DNA of 64,000 bases from a bacterium YEK0313 (GTDB lineage Bacteria > Pseudomonadota > Alphaproteobacteria > Rhizobiales > Phreatobacteraceae), in NCBI GenBank assembly GCA_000751295.2, contig CCMO02000001.1:186001-250000 (forward strand), written 5' to 3'. The notes under the pieces were generated by a model. That model worked only from the letters and a program-made list of their open reading frames with translations. It did not search any database and was not told the origin of the DNA. This document shows, piece after piece, positions 35,614 to 44,486 of the stretch. Positions within the stretch are counted from its first letter, which is position 1; every line of letters starts with the position of its first letter. Made by a program: the position numbers and the translations under genes.

Positions 35614-37471
35614 TTTTCCGGCCCTCCTGTTTGACCGAAGCGGGCGCCAGCGGCGCGCTGCGCGCCGCGACGGGCAGTCGCTCCACGACGCTGCGCGCGG
35701 CCTCGCAATCGATCGGCATGCGCAGGGTCACCCGGGTGCCCTGCCCGACCACGGAAGCGACATCGAGACTGCCGCCATGGAGCTCGGCAAGCCCCTTGAC
35801 CACGGACAGGCCGAGGCCGGTGCCCTCATATTGCCGGTCGTAGCTGGCGCGCGCCTGGAAGAACGGACTGCCGATGCGCGGCAGGTCGGCCGCGGCGATA
35901 CCGATGCCGGTATCGGCAACCGAGAGCAGCACGGCACCGCCATCGCGGCGCAGGCCAAGCTTCACAGTGCCGCCGCTCTTGGTGAATTTGATGGCATTGG
36001 ACAGAAGATTCAGCGCGATCTGCCGGTAGGACCGCTTGTCGCCGATCACCTCGGGCAAGCCATCGGCGAGATCAGCGACCAGGCGGATGCCGCCCTCCTC
36101 GGCCTTGAGCTGCATCATCTGGACGCATTGCGCCATCAGCTGGGCGAGATCGAACGGTTCGGCCGTGATCTCGAAATTGCCGCTCTCGATCTTCGACATG
36201 TCGAGGATCGAATTGACGAGATTGAGCAGATGCTCGCCGGAATCGCGGATGAGGGTCGCATATTCCTTGCGCCGTGCCTGGTCGAGGCGCATGGCCTCTT
36301 CCTGCATGAGCATTTCCGAAAAACCGTTGATGGCGTTCAGCGGCGTGCGCAGTTCGTGGCTGACATTGGCCAGGAACCGGCCGCGGGCCTCGTTGGCGCG
36401 CTCGGCATCCGAGCGTGCCGCATCGACGGCCGCCTCGTGCGACTTGCGGTCCGACACGTCGCGGAGCACGGCGACGACCTGCGGCTCCTCGCCCGCGGCG
36501 GTCAGCGGATGGCAGCGCATCTCGACCCAGACGAAAACCGGCTCGCATCCCTCCGGCCGGTCGCGGCGCAGACGGAACTCGGCCGAGGTCGCCGCGCCCC
36601 GGGCGGAGGCGAGCGACAACGCATTCAGATAGGCTGGCCGGTCGGCAATGTGGACCCGGTCGAACAGACCCTGGCCATGGAGCGCCGGCGGCGCCACGCC
36701 GGCCACCCGCTCGGCGGCGGGCGAGGCGAAGGTCACCGTGCCGGAGCGGCCGTGACGGGTGATCAGGTCGCTCATATGCTCGGCGAGCAGCCGATAGCGC
36801 TCCTCGCCGACCGACTGCACCTCTTCGCCGGTGCGGCTGACGGTGGCCGCCGACAGAGCGAGGCCAAGCGCATAGGCGACGGCGGACGCGGCCGAAGCGA
36901 AGGCTGCGACGCCCGCCCCCAGGGGGCTGGTGCGCGCGGCCGGCAGAAGCTGGAAAAGGTCGGCGAGGCCGATCAGCGCGACGGCGCCGAGCGCCATGGC
37001 GCCGGCGGCGGCCACGACGCGACGTGAACCTGACAGGACGGCCTCCGCCGGCACCAAGGCGAACCAGATCACGACGAAGGAACCCGCGCCGCCGCTGAGC
37101 GCGGCGACCAGCGCGACGATGCCGGTGAGGGCCGCGGCCGAATAGAGATGGGCCGTCTCGTAGCGCCCGGTGCGCGAAAGATAGAAGGCGATGGCGATCG
37201 GCAGCAGCAGCCAGCCGAAGGTGAGCGCCTCGAGCGGGCCGGGCACGCCCTGCAGGGCGAGGTAGAGCGGCAGCGCCGAAAAGGCGAGCAGCCCCGGCAT
37301 CAGCCGGGTGGCAATGAAGGCACGGTGCCGAATGAACAGAATCGGATCGACCGCGGCGGCCGGATGAACCAGACCGTCGAGATAGGATCTCACCGAACCG
37401 ATCAAGGCGTTCTGACCCAACGCACTCACCTCAACACGCGGCTGCCGCCGTTTCTTCAGGGCCCTCAGCAT
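35606..37471 (-). CDS. divJ: DivJ-like membrane sensor histidine kinase
   Basis: A 621-residue kinase with about six to seven membrane helices (roughly residues 50-210) and no large periplasmic domain, a PAS domain (about 225-340), and a HisKA box NVSHELRTPLNAINGFSEML with His372, followed by HATPase motifs NLLSNAIKFT, DTGIGI and GTGLGLSVV. This layout and HisKA sequence match DivJ/PdhS kinases acting on DivK in the CtrA pathway. The start at 37471 (MLRALKKRRQ) is chosen because the open frame above it is unlike protein; no clear ribosome binding site. Confidence 0.72.
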   Translation of the reverse strand: MLRALKKRRQPRVEVSALGQNALIGSVRSYLDGLVHPAAAVDPILFIRHRAFIATRLMPGLLAFSALPLYLALQGVPGPLEALTFGWLLLPIAIAFYLSRTGRYETAHLYSAAALTGIVALVAALSGGAGSFVVIWFALVPAEAVLSGSRRVVAAAGAMALGAVALIGLADLFQLLPAARTSPLGAGVAAFASAASAVAYALGLALSAATVSRTGEEVQSVGEERYRLLAEHMSDLITRHGRSGTVTFASPAAERVAGVAPPALHGQGLFDRVHIADRPAYLNALSLASARGAATSAEFRLRRDRPEGCEPVFVWVEMRCHPLTAAGEEPQVVAVLRDVSDRKSHEAAVDAARSDAERANEARGRFLANVSHELRTPLNAINGFSEMLMQEEAMRLDQARRKEYATLIRDSGEHLLNLVNSILDMSKIESGNFEITAEPFDLAQLMAQCVQMMQLKAEEGGIRLVADLADGLPEVIGDKRSYRQIALNLLSNAIKFTKSGGTVKLGLRRDGGAVLLSVADTGIGIAAADLPRIGSPFFQARASYDRQYEGTGLGLSVVKGLAELHGGSLDVASVVGQGTRVTLRMPIDCEAARSVVERLPVAARSAPLAPASVKQEGRKIA

Positions 37472-37778
37472 GGCAGCGGCGCATGAAAGAAACCCTAAGT
37501 CGGCCGGCGACCGGCCGATCGCCCGGCCGGTGCAGACGGTTTCCGGGCGGATGGTGAAGGAACGGTTGCCAGGCCGGGACACCCTCGCGGACCTCGGGAT
37601 CGAGCGCAGCACGAGCGCGTCAACCTTAATGCGAGATCGCCGCGACATGAGCGAAATTTACCTTGTTCGCCAACGGCATGTTCACCTCGCGGGCCGAGTT
37701 TCGATCGCTCGGATCGACGCCTCGTGGGGACGGCGCGGACCGAATTCGAGGGGGACGAAGGGACCGGAAAGCGGCGTC
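37472..37778. other. Divergent intergenic region, divJ-like/DUF5330
   Basis: No gene seen in 307 bp. It holds a perfect 8-bp hairpin TCGGCCGG-CGA-CCGGCCGA (37500-37518) with a further CCGGCCGG copy just after it, and an AT-richer stretch near 37620-37670 that could hold promoters in both directions. Confidence 0.5.
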
Positions 37779-38174
37779 ATGTACTTCCTTCTGAAGGCGG
37801 TATTCTGGCTTGGACTGGTGTTCCTGCTGCTGCCGGACCGCGGCCTGTTCACGTCGACGGCGCGGCCACCGCAGACGGCCGAACCTGCGCCGGGCACCGC
37901 GCCGGCGGCCGGGCGGCTGACGCCGGAAGGCATCGCCCAAGGGCTTGCCGGCAAGGCTTTGGACTATTGCCGCGACAATCCGCAGACCTGCGCGCGTGGC
38001 GCCGCCCTGATCGGCGAGGCCGCCGAAGCCGGCCGGCAGGCACTGCCGCAGCCGCCGGCGACCCAGGATACGCTGACCCCCGCCGATCTGCAGGCTCCGT
38101 TCGGTGGGTTCACGCCGCCGGCGGCAGGGAATGCGCCGCGCACGGCGCCATTGCCGCGGCGCCGGCCGGTCTGA
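37779..38174 (+). CDS. DUF5330 small membrane-anchored protein
   Basis: A 131-residue protein with an N-terminal helix MYFLLKAVFWLGLVFLLLP typical of DUF5330, a Pro/Ala-rich linker and a conserved YCRDNPQTCARGAALIGE block with two cysteines, then a basic C-terminus. Alphaproteobacterial, function unknown. It lies 58 bp before sufE on the same strand. Confidence 0.82.
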   Translation: MYFLLKAVFWLGLVFLLLPDRGLFTSTARPPQTAEPAPGTAPAAGRLTPEGIAQGLAGKALDYCRDNPQTCARGAALIGEAAEAGRQALPQPPATQDTLTPADLQAPFGGFTPPAAGNAPRTAPLPRRRPV

Positions 38175-38232
38175 CCGGCAGAGGCGGCCGACAGGTCTTT
38201 GTTTCGGGCGTCGGGCTCGCTATATGCCGGGC

Positions 38233-38682
38233 ATGACCGCAACCACCATGACGATCGACGACATCACCGAAGCCTTCGCCCTGCTCGACGACTGGGAGGA
38301 GCGCTACCGGTACGTGATCGAGATCGGCAGGTCGCTGCCGACGCTGACGGCGGAGCAGCGCAACGAGACGAACCGTGTCAAGGGCTGCGCCAGCAATGTC
38401 TGGCTGGTCACTCATGTCGGCCCCGGTGCCGATCCGGTCGTGACCTTCGAGGGCGAGAGCGATGCCCATATCGTCAAGGGCCTCGTGGCGGTGACCCTCG
38501 CCTTCTATTCCGGCAAGACCGCCAGCCAGATCGTCGCCGAGGATGCTTTCGAACTCTTCCGCACGCTCGGCTTCGAGCAGCACCTGACGCCGCAGCGCTC
38601 GAACGGCGTGCGCTCGATGATCGAGCGGATCCGGCGCGACGCGCGTGCCGCGCTTGCCGCTCAGCCCGCCTCAGGCGGCTGA
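38233..38682 (+). CDS. sufE: SufE sulfur-acceptor protein
   Basis: Accepts persulfide sulfur from the cysteine desulfurase SufS for Fe-S cluster assembly. The active-site Cys52 lies in VKGCASNVWL, and the FYSGKTASQIV and FRTLGFEQHLTPQRSNGVRSMIERI blocks fit the family. Length about 149. ATGs at 38224, 38233 and 38248 are all possible starts; none has a strong ribosome binding site. No suf operon is adjacent, which is common for sufE in this group. Its end overlaps the convergent dehalogenase gene by 22 bp. Confidence 0.92.
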   Translation: MTATTMTIDDITEAFALLDDWEERYRYVIEIGRSLPTLTAEQRNETNRVKGCASNVWLVTHVGPGADPVVTFEGESDAHIVKGLVAVTLAFYSGKTASQIVAEDAFELFRTLGFEQHLTPQRSNGVRSMIERIRRDARAALAAQPASGG

Positions 38683-39332
38683 AGCGCGCCGAGATCCGAC
38701 AGGATCCGGCCCGGCGGCCAGTCCGGATACTCGTCCGGCAGGCCGGCGCGGTTCAGCCAGACCGTCGCGAAGCCGAAAGCCGCGGCCCCCGCGACATCCC
38801 AGCGGTTCGACGAAACGAAGGTGATGTCGGCCGGCCGCGCCGCGCCGACGGCCGCCAGCGCCGCGGCGTAGACCGGCGGCGCGGGCTTGTAGGCCTCCAG
38901 AGGTTCGACCGTTACGACGTGATCAATGAGACCGCCGAGGCCGGCCGCGGCGATCGCCGCCTGGACCATGGCCCGCGTGCCATTGGTGAAAATGGCAAGA
39001 CCGTGCCCCGCCGTCTTCAGCCGCGTCAGGGCTGGGACGACATCGGGATAGGCCGAAAGGGTGCGATAGGCGTCGAGCAGCGCCGCGCGCAGGCCGGCAT
39101 CGGCCAGGCCATGGCGAGCCAGCGCGAAGTCGAGGCTGCGTTCGGTCAGCGTCCAGAAATCGGCGAAACCGCCGATCAGCGTGCCGGTCCAGGAATATTC
39201 GAGCTGCTTGGTGCGCCAGAGCTGCGAGATCGCATCCGCCTTGTCGCCGAGCGCGGCGCCTGCCCTGGCCACCGCGGCATGGACGTCGAACAGCGTGCCA
39301 TAGGCATCGAACATGAACTGGCGGTGTGCCAT
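38661..39332 (-). CDS. Haloacid dehalogenase, type II (HAD superfamily)
   Basis: A 223-residue HAD enzyme. Nucleophile Asp9 lies in FDAYGTLFD; motif II is FTNGT; the Lys is in LEAYKPAP; and motif IV SSNRWDVAGAAAFGF is the form found in (S)-2-haloacid dehalogenases. These hydrolyse 2-haloalkanoic acids to 2-hydroxy acids, although many relatives have other substrates. Convergent with and overlapping sufE; divergent from the aminotransferase gene. Confidence 0.88.
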   Translation of the reverse strand: MAHRQFMFDAYGTLFDVHAAVARAGAALGDKADAISQLWRTKQLEYSWTGTLIGGFADFWTLTERSLDFALARHGLADAGLRAALLDAYRTLSAYPDVVPALTRLKTAGHGLAIFTNGTRAMVQAAIAAAGLGGLIDHVVTVEPLEAYKPAPPVYAAALAAVGAARPADITFVSSNRWDVAGAAAFGFATVWLNRAGLPDEYPDWPPGRILSDLGALQPPEAG

Positions 39333-39513
39333 GGCGGACAGCTCCGGTCGAAAGACGCCCCATGGTCGCCAAGATGGGCCAGAGCGCAATGGCAAAACTG
39401 TCTTTCCGGAATGGACAGGCATCCGGCCGCTGCAGGCCACCGATCACGACATTTCATGATGCCTGCCGCGCATGACAGGCTAAGTTTGCCGGGGAAACGT
39501 TCTGGAGAGCCCA

Positions 39514-40380
39514 ATGACCAAATGGTCGCAAACCTGGACCTATGTCGACGGCGAGTGGCTGGAAGGCAATCCGCCGCTGACCGGCCCGCGCAGCCATGCC
39601 TTCTGGCAGTCCTCATCCGTCTTCGATGGCGCCCGCGTATTCAACGGCCTGATGCCCGACATGGATCAGCACGCCGCCCGGCTCAACCGCTCCGCCGCCG
39701 CGCTCGGCATGAAGGCGACCATGACTGTGGACGCCATCGTCGAGCTCGCCCGCGAAGGGGCCCGCAAGTTCGACGGCAAGACCGCACTCTATGTGCGGCC
39801 GATGTACTGGGCCGAAGGCGACGGGCCGAGCGCCATCCTGAACGATCCGGAGACCACACGCTTCCTTCTGTGCCTCTACGAGGCGCCGATGGGCGAACCC
39901 GGCGCGAGCTCGATCACGCTGTCGCCGTTCCGGCGCCCGACCATCGAAAACGCCCCGACCGATTCCAAGGCCGGCTGCCTCTATCCGAACAATGCCCGCG
40001 CCCTGCGCGAGGCCCGCGCGCGCGGCTTCGACAACTGCCTGGTCCGCGACATGCTCGGCAATGTCGCGGAAACCGCGACGTCCAACATCTTCCTGGCCAA
40101 GGATGGCATCGTCTACACGCCCGTGCCGAACGGCACGTTCCTGAACGGCATCACGCGGCAGCGGACCATCGCATTGCTGCGCGAGGCCGGCGTGACGGTC
40201 GTCGAGAAGAGCCTGACCTATGGCGACTTCACCGGCGCCGACGAGATCTTCTCCTCGGGCAACTATTCCAAGGTGGTGCCGGTCACGCGCATCGACGAGC
40301 GCACGCTGCAGCCGGGCCCGATGGGGCGCAAGGCACGCGAACTCTACCTCGCCTATGCCGCGAGCGGTCCGCGCATCTGA
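39514..40380 (+). CDS. Branched-chain amino acid aminotransferase-like PLP enzyme
   Basis: A 288-residue fold-type IV aminotransferase. The PLP-binding Lys152 is in TDSKAGCLYPNNARA; the phosphate-binding region NVAETATSNIFLAKDG and FLNGITRQRTIALL are typical of IlvE. It probably transfers amino groups between glutamate and branched-chain keto acids; a D-amino-acid or other specificity cannot be excluded from sequence. Monocistronic by spacing. Confidence 0.85.
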   Translation: MTKWSQTWTYVDGEWLEGNPPLTGPRSHAFWQSSSVFDGARVFNGLMPDMDQHAARLNRSAAALGMKATMTVDAIVELAREGARKFDGKTALYVRPMYWAEGDGPSAILNDPETTRFLLCLYEAPMGEPGASSITLSPFRRPTIENAPTDSKAGCLYPNNARALREARARGFDNCLVRDMLGNVAETATSNIFLAKDGIVYTPVPNGTFLNGITRQRTIALLREAGVTVVEKSLTYGDFTGADEIFSSGNYSKVVPVTRIDERTLQPGPMGRKARELYLAYAASGPRI

Positions 40381-40387
40381 CGAGCGC

Positions 40388-40414
40388 GCAGGCGGCGGAT
40401 GAGCCGCCGCCTGC
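40388..40414. terminator. Hairpin between convergent aminotransferase and Pro-rich membrane protein genes
   Basis: Perfect 11-bp stem GCAGGCGGCGG/CCGCCGCCTGC with a 5-nt loop, starting 8 bp after the aminotransferase stop. No T-run on either strand. Confidence 0.55.
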
Positions 40415-40428
40415 GGACGGCAGGGCGA

Positions 40429-42312
40429 TCAGCCGCCGACATGCGCGCGGAACTCGCGCAGGGATGCAAAGCGCGTTGTGCCGGACGGCAGGTCCGCCTC
40501 GATCGAACCGTCCCCGTAAAGCCGGAACGGAATTCCGGCAATCACCCCTTCACGCAACAAGGGCGCGGCCCGCGCCGGTGCCGCAGGAGCAGTCGGCGCC
40601 GGCGCAACCGGCTCCGGCGCGGCGCGCGGCGGCACCGCCGACTCGCCCACAGCGGGCTCGGCGTCGGCGGGCCCGGCATCGGCCGGGCCCGCCGACTCGC
40701 CCACAGCGGGCTCGGCGTCGGCGGGCCCGGCATCGGCAGGTTCAGCGTCGACAGGTTCAGCGTCGACAGGTTCGGCGTCGGCGGGCTTTCTGATTTCGCG
40801 CGCTTCGGCTTGAGGCTGCCGAGCGGGCTCCGCTTCCGCCGGCTCCTCCGCCACGCTCTCCATCGCATGGCTGTCATGGACCTCGTCCCCATCGCGCCCG
40901 ATCACCACCGGCTCGACCGGCTCGGGTGGCGGCGTCCGCTTCAGAATATCGCCGAGTTCGGGGAAATCCCGCGCAAGGGCGGCCATCGCCCCCTCGCCGG
41001 TCGGCGGTGACGGCCGCGGCGCTTCCGGCTCCGGTTCCGGCTCGGAACGGGCCGGCGGCGGCACAAATCGATCGCGCGGATCCGAGGCCGCGGGCACCTC
41101 GCGGCCGAGCGCCGCCTTCAAGGCCTTCTCGAGCTCCTCCTCGATCGAGGCGGCTCGCGGCTTCAGCTCGTCGCTCACCGAAGCCGGCTGTTCGGGCGGC
41201 TGTTCGGCCGGCTCTTCGGCCGACCCGGAATCCCGCTCCGGTGCAGCCTCCGGTTCGGATGCCGCCGGTGCCGGGGCTGGGTCCGGGCCGAGGATCGATG
41301 CTCTGAGCCGCGCCATCAGGTCGTCTTCTTCGACCACGCGCGCAGGACGGGGCGGCACCGGCACCGCCGGCACGGGCTTCGGATCGGCCAGGGCGCCACC
41401 GAGAATCTCCTCGAGGCTCTTGCCGCCCCGGATCTCCGGCTCGGTGCCGGCCTTGTCGCCTGGCTCCGGCGCGGGGGCCGGGTCGGCACGACGCTCCCCG
41501 GCCCTGCTGGAAGCCCCTGCCGCGACGGCACCGACGGCGGCAGCGGCACCAGCCGTCGCCGTGGCCGACTTCCAGCCGAAACGTTCGCGGAAGGTCATGC
41601 GCCGCGGCTGTTCCGCCGCCGTTTCCGGGGCGGCAACGGGAGGCGCCGGTTCCGCTCCCGCCGGCGCGGCAGCGACGGGAGGCGCGACCCCGGGCTCGGT
41701 CCGGACAGTCTCGATCGGCGGCAGTTCCACCTTCACCGGTTCGGCCTCGGCCGGGGCGGCTTTGGCGGGCTCGACCACGGCCGGCCCCACTTTGGCCGCC
41801 TCGACCGGCGCGGCTTCGACCCGCGCGGGCTCCACCGGAACCGGCCTGACCGGGGTCGGCATCGGCGGCAGCGGCCGTGCCGTCTCCGCTTCGGTGGCCT
41901 GCGCCGGTTCCGCACGCAGCGGCGGCATGTCGCGGTGCGGCACCGGCGGCAGATCGGCGACCGGCGGCTCGACACGCGCGGGCTCGGCGACGCGCAGCGT
42001 GGACAGATCGATCTCCCCGGGAGCCGGCACCGCATCCATGCGCGGCTCGACCTCGGCGGGCCGCAGCGCCGGCACCATGGCGGGAGCCGGCGTCACCCCC
42101 AGCTTCAGCGTGTCGATGCCGCGCGCGACCCGATCGATGCGGCTCGCGATGACGCTCAGCGCAAACAGCACGAGGCCGCCAACCGCACCGATCGCACCGA
42201 CGATCATCAGCGTGTTGCCCAGGCTCAGCATGCTCGGGTCGTTGCCGAGATAGAAGGTGACGGCGCCGGCGATCGTCAGGACAACGGCGATGGCCTGGAG
42301 GAGCAGGATCAT
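40429..42312 (-). CDS. Two-helix membrane protein with long Pro/Ala/Glu-rich region
   Basis: A 627-residue protein with two N-terminal helices (about 3-23 and 33-57), a very long disordered-looking segment rich in Pro, Ala, Glu and Val (about 75-570), and a short conserved-looking C-terminal module beginning EGVIAGIPFRLYGDGSIEAD and ending LREFRAHVGG. The disordered segment holds perfect DNA repeats near its end. The C-terminal module resembles a small beta-rich fold; its function is unknown. The gene is divergent from the superoxide dismutase gene. Confidence 0.75.
   Translation of the reverse strand: MILLLQAIAVVLTIAGAVTFYLGNDPSMLSLGNTLMIVGAIGAVGGLVLFALSVIASRIDRVARGIDTLKLGVTPAPAMVPALRPAEVEPRMDAVPAPGEIDLSTLRVAEPARVEPPVADLPPVPHRDMPPLRAEPAQATEAETARPLPPMPTPVRPVPVEPARVEAAPVEAAKVGPAVVEPAKAAPAEAEPVKVELPPIETVRTEPGVAPPVAAAPAGAEPAPPVAAPETAAEQPRRMTFRERFGWKSATATAGAAAAVGAVAAGASSRAGERRADPAPAPEPGDKAGTEPEIRGGKSLEEILGGALADPKPVPAVPVPPRPARVVEEDDLMARLRASILGPDPAPAPAASEPEAAPERDSGSAEEPAEQPPEQPASVSDELKPRAASIEEELEKALKAALGREVPAASDPRDRFVPPPARSEPEPEPEAPRPSPPTGEGAMAALARDFPELGDILKRTPPPEPVEPVVIGRDGDEVHDSHAMESVAEEPAEAEPARQPQAEAREIRKPADAEPVDAEPVDAEPADAGPADAEPAVGESAGPADAGPADAEPAVGESAVPPRAAPEPVAPAPTAPAAPARAAPLLREGVIAGIPFRLYGDGSIEADLPSGTTRFASLREFRAHVGG
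40637..40785 (-). repeat. Tandem coding repeats in the Pro/Ala/Glu-rich protein
   Basis: A 47-bp unit occurs perfectly twice (40637-40683 and 40691-40737), period 54 bp or 18 residues. Next to it a 15-bp unit (TTCAGCGTCGACAGG) occurs twice perfectly and once degenerate (40741-40785). Both are multiples of three and keep the frame, encoding ADAEP/VDAEP-type repeats, and probably vary in copy number between strains. Confidence 0.9.
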
Positions 42313-42534
42313 GGGGTCTTCCTTTTCAACCCGCGTGGCCCGGGCTGCATCGGCCTGATTCTTCGCCGTTTATTACAGCCTATCAAAGGCATGTCATAAG
42401 ATTCTCGCAACTTTGGCCTCACCTGCGGCTTCCCCAATTGCCCCGCCGGAAGGTCGGGCCTATCAAGACGGGGTTGCTTTGCATCGCCGTTATCTGTGCC
42501 CCAGGCCCGGAACGGTCTTTCCAGGAGACAGCTC

Positions 42535-43134
42535 ATGTCCTTCACGCTCGACGATCTGCCCTATGCTCACGATGCACTCCAGCCTTACATGTCGAAGGAG
42601 ACGCTCGAGTATCATCACGACAAGCACCACCTCGCCTACGTGAACAACGGCAACAATCTGATCAAGGGCACCGAGTTCGAAGGCAAGAGCCTGGAAGAGG
42701 TGGTCAAGGGCTCGTTCGGCAAGAATGCCGGCCTGTTCAACAATGCCGGCCAGCACTACAACCACATCCACTTCTGGAAATGGATGAAGCCGAACGGCGG
42801 CGGCAAGATCCCCGGCGCACTGGAAAAGGCGCTGGTCGACGGCTTCGGCTCGATCGACGAGATGAAGGCCAAGTTCATCGAGGCCTGCGTCACCCAGTTC
42901 GGCTCCGGCTGGGGCTGGCTCGCCGTGCAGAACGGCAAGGTCGTGGCCATGAAGACCCCGAACGGCGAGAGCCCGCTGGTTCATGGCGCCAAGCCGATCC
43001 TCGGCTGCGACGTCTGGGAGCATTCCTACTATATCGACTATCGCAACCGGCGCCCGGACTACGCCAAGGCGTTCATCGAGCACCTCGTCAACTGGGACTA
43101 TGTCGACGAGATGTTCCAGGCCGCGGCCAAGTGA
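42535..43134 (+). CDS. sodB: Superoxide dismutase, Fe/Mn family (probably Fe)
   Basis: A 199-residue SOD with metal ligands His27, His77, Asp159 and His163 (YHHDKHH, GQHYNHIHFW, DVWEHSYYIDY). Gln73 in the NNAGQHYNH position is where Fe-SODs carry their active-site glutamine, while Mn-SODs have Gly there, so iron is more likely; cambialistic use is possible. No signal peptide, hence cytoplasmic. The start at 42535 has AGGAGA 7-8 nt upstream. Followed by an intrinsic terminator. Confidence 0.95.
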   Translation: MSFTLDDLPYAHDALQPYMSKETLEYHHDKHHLAYVNNGNNLIKGTEFEGKSLEEVVKGSFGKNAGLFNNAGQHYNHIHFWKWMKPNGGGKIPGALEKALVDGFGSIDEMKAKFIEACVTQFGSGWGWLAVQNGKVVAMKTPNGESPLVHGAKPILGCDVWEHSYYIDYRNRRPDYAKAFIEHLVNWDYVDEMFQAAAK

Positions 43135-43161
43135 TGGCCTGACCGCAGCAGCGCTTCTCCT

Positions 43162-43204
43162 GGCAGGGCCTCGGCGGTTTTCCGCCGGGGCCCTGTCGTT
43201 TTTT
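43162..43204 (+). terminator. Intrinsic terminator after sodB
   Basis: Arms of about 16 bp (43162-43177 and 43182-43197, with few mismatches) around a TTTT loop, then G and a run of six T (43199-43204), 27 bp after the stop. Confidence 0.9.
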
Positions 43205-43316
43205 CGGGCCGTCATGTCCTGGCGGCGCGGCGGTCATGCCGGCAAGGACCTCGCCCGCGGCGGCGCCCGCGCTAAGCTGGCCGCATCATCCTGCCGGCCC
43301 GGCCGCGCGAGGCTTC

Positions 43317-44474
43317 ATGCCGCTTCTCTTCCTGCTTTCAGCCGCGACCTTCGTCGTCGGCATGGGCGCCTTTGCCGTCATCGGCGTCATCAGCCCCATG
43401 TCGCACGATCTCGGCCTCGACCCGGTCGGCGCGAGCTGGGTGATGAGCGCCTATGCGATCGCCTATGCGCTCGGCTCGCCGCTGCTGACGTCGGCCACCG
43501 GCCGGCTGGACCGGCGCACCGTGCTGGTTGCCGGCATGGCTCTGTTCAGCCTTGGGCTCGCCGCCTCCGCGCTCGCGACCAATGCGGCGATGCTCTATGC
43601 GGGACGGATCGTCACCGCCTTCGGTTCCGGCCTCTATTCGCCGACGGCCGCCGGCGTCGCCATCGCCTCGGTGCCGGCCGAACGCCGCGGCCAGGCGCTG
43701 GCCATCATCTATGGCGGTCTCACCCTTGCCCAGGTGCTGGGCCTGCCGGCCGGCAGCTATCTCGGCTACCGCCTCGGCTGGGCTCCGGTGTTCGGCATGG
43801 TCGGCGCCGTCGCCGCGGCCATGACGGTCGCGCTGGCGCTGAAAGTGCCGCGGGCCATCCCGGTCGCGCCGGCACGGCTCACCGACCTCGTGTCGACCCT
43901 GGCGACGCCCAGGCTCGCCTTCGCCGTGCTGCTCACCGCCTCGATCATGGGCGCGGCCTGGATCCCCTATACGTTCCTCGCGCCGATCATCGAGGAAAAG
44001 ACCGGCGGCGGCCCGCAGCTGGTGGCGCTCCTGCTCGTCGTCTACGGCCTCGGCTCGGTCGCGGGCAACGCGCTCGGTGGCCATCTCACCGATCGCATCG
44101 GCGCGAACCGCGCGCTGATCGTCGCCACCATACTGCCTGTGCCGATGATGGCGGCCGTGACCCTGCTGCCCTGGGGAACGCCCTGGCTGGGCGGCCTCCT
44201 GCTGTTCGGCTGGGCCTGCTTCGGCTGGTCGATGTCGGTGCCCCAGCAGGCCCGCCTCGTCGCACTCGACCCGGAGCGCACGCAGGTTCTGCTCTCGCTC
44301 AGCGCCGCCTGCATCTATGTCGGCGCGGCGCTCGGCGCGACGATCGCCGGACTGGCCAAGAGTGCCGGCGGCATTCCCGGCATCGGGATCGCCGCCGTCC
44401 TCGCCGGGCTGATCGGCATCGCCCACCTGACGCTGCTGCTCGCCCGGGAAAGCCGGCCCGCCACGGCCGGCTGA
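43317..44474 (+). CDS. MFS transporter, AraJ/drug-efflux (DHA1) type
   Basis: A 385-residue protein with 12 predicted membrane helices. The loop 2-3 motif appears as GRLDRRTVLVAG, and GRIVTAFGSGLYSPTAAGVA with PAERRGQALAIIYGGLTLAQVLGLPAG is typical of AraJ-like DHA1 exporters for sugars, arabinose or drugs. The start at 43317 has GAGG 6 nt upstream; the frame above it is not membrane-protein-like. No local regulator points to a substrate. Confidence 0.88.
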   Translation: MPLLFLLSAATFVVGMGAFAVIGVISPMSHDLGLDPVGASWVMSAYAIAYALGSPLLTSATGRLDRRTVLVAGMALFSLGLAASALATNAAMLYAGRIVTAFGSGLYSPTAAGVAIASVPAERRGQALAIIYGGLTLAQVLGLPAGSYLGYRLGWAPVFGMVGAVAAAMTVALALKVPRAIPVAPARLTDLVSTLATPRLAFAVLLTASIMGAAWIPYTFLAPIIEEKTGGGPQLVALLLVVYGLGSVAGNALGGHLTDRIGANRALIVATILPVPMMAAVTLLPWGTPWLGGLLLFGWACFGWSMSVPQQARLVALDPERTQVLLSLSAACIYVGAALGATIAGLAKSAGGIPGIGIAAVLAGLIGIAHLTLLLARESRPATAG

Positions 44475-44486
44475 CCCCGAGCGCGG

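Noticed and set aside
40637..40785. Repeats considered as a CRISPR array
   Set aside because: Repeats are contiguous multiples of three within a coding frame, with no unique spacers and no cas genes.
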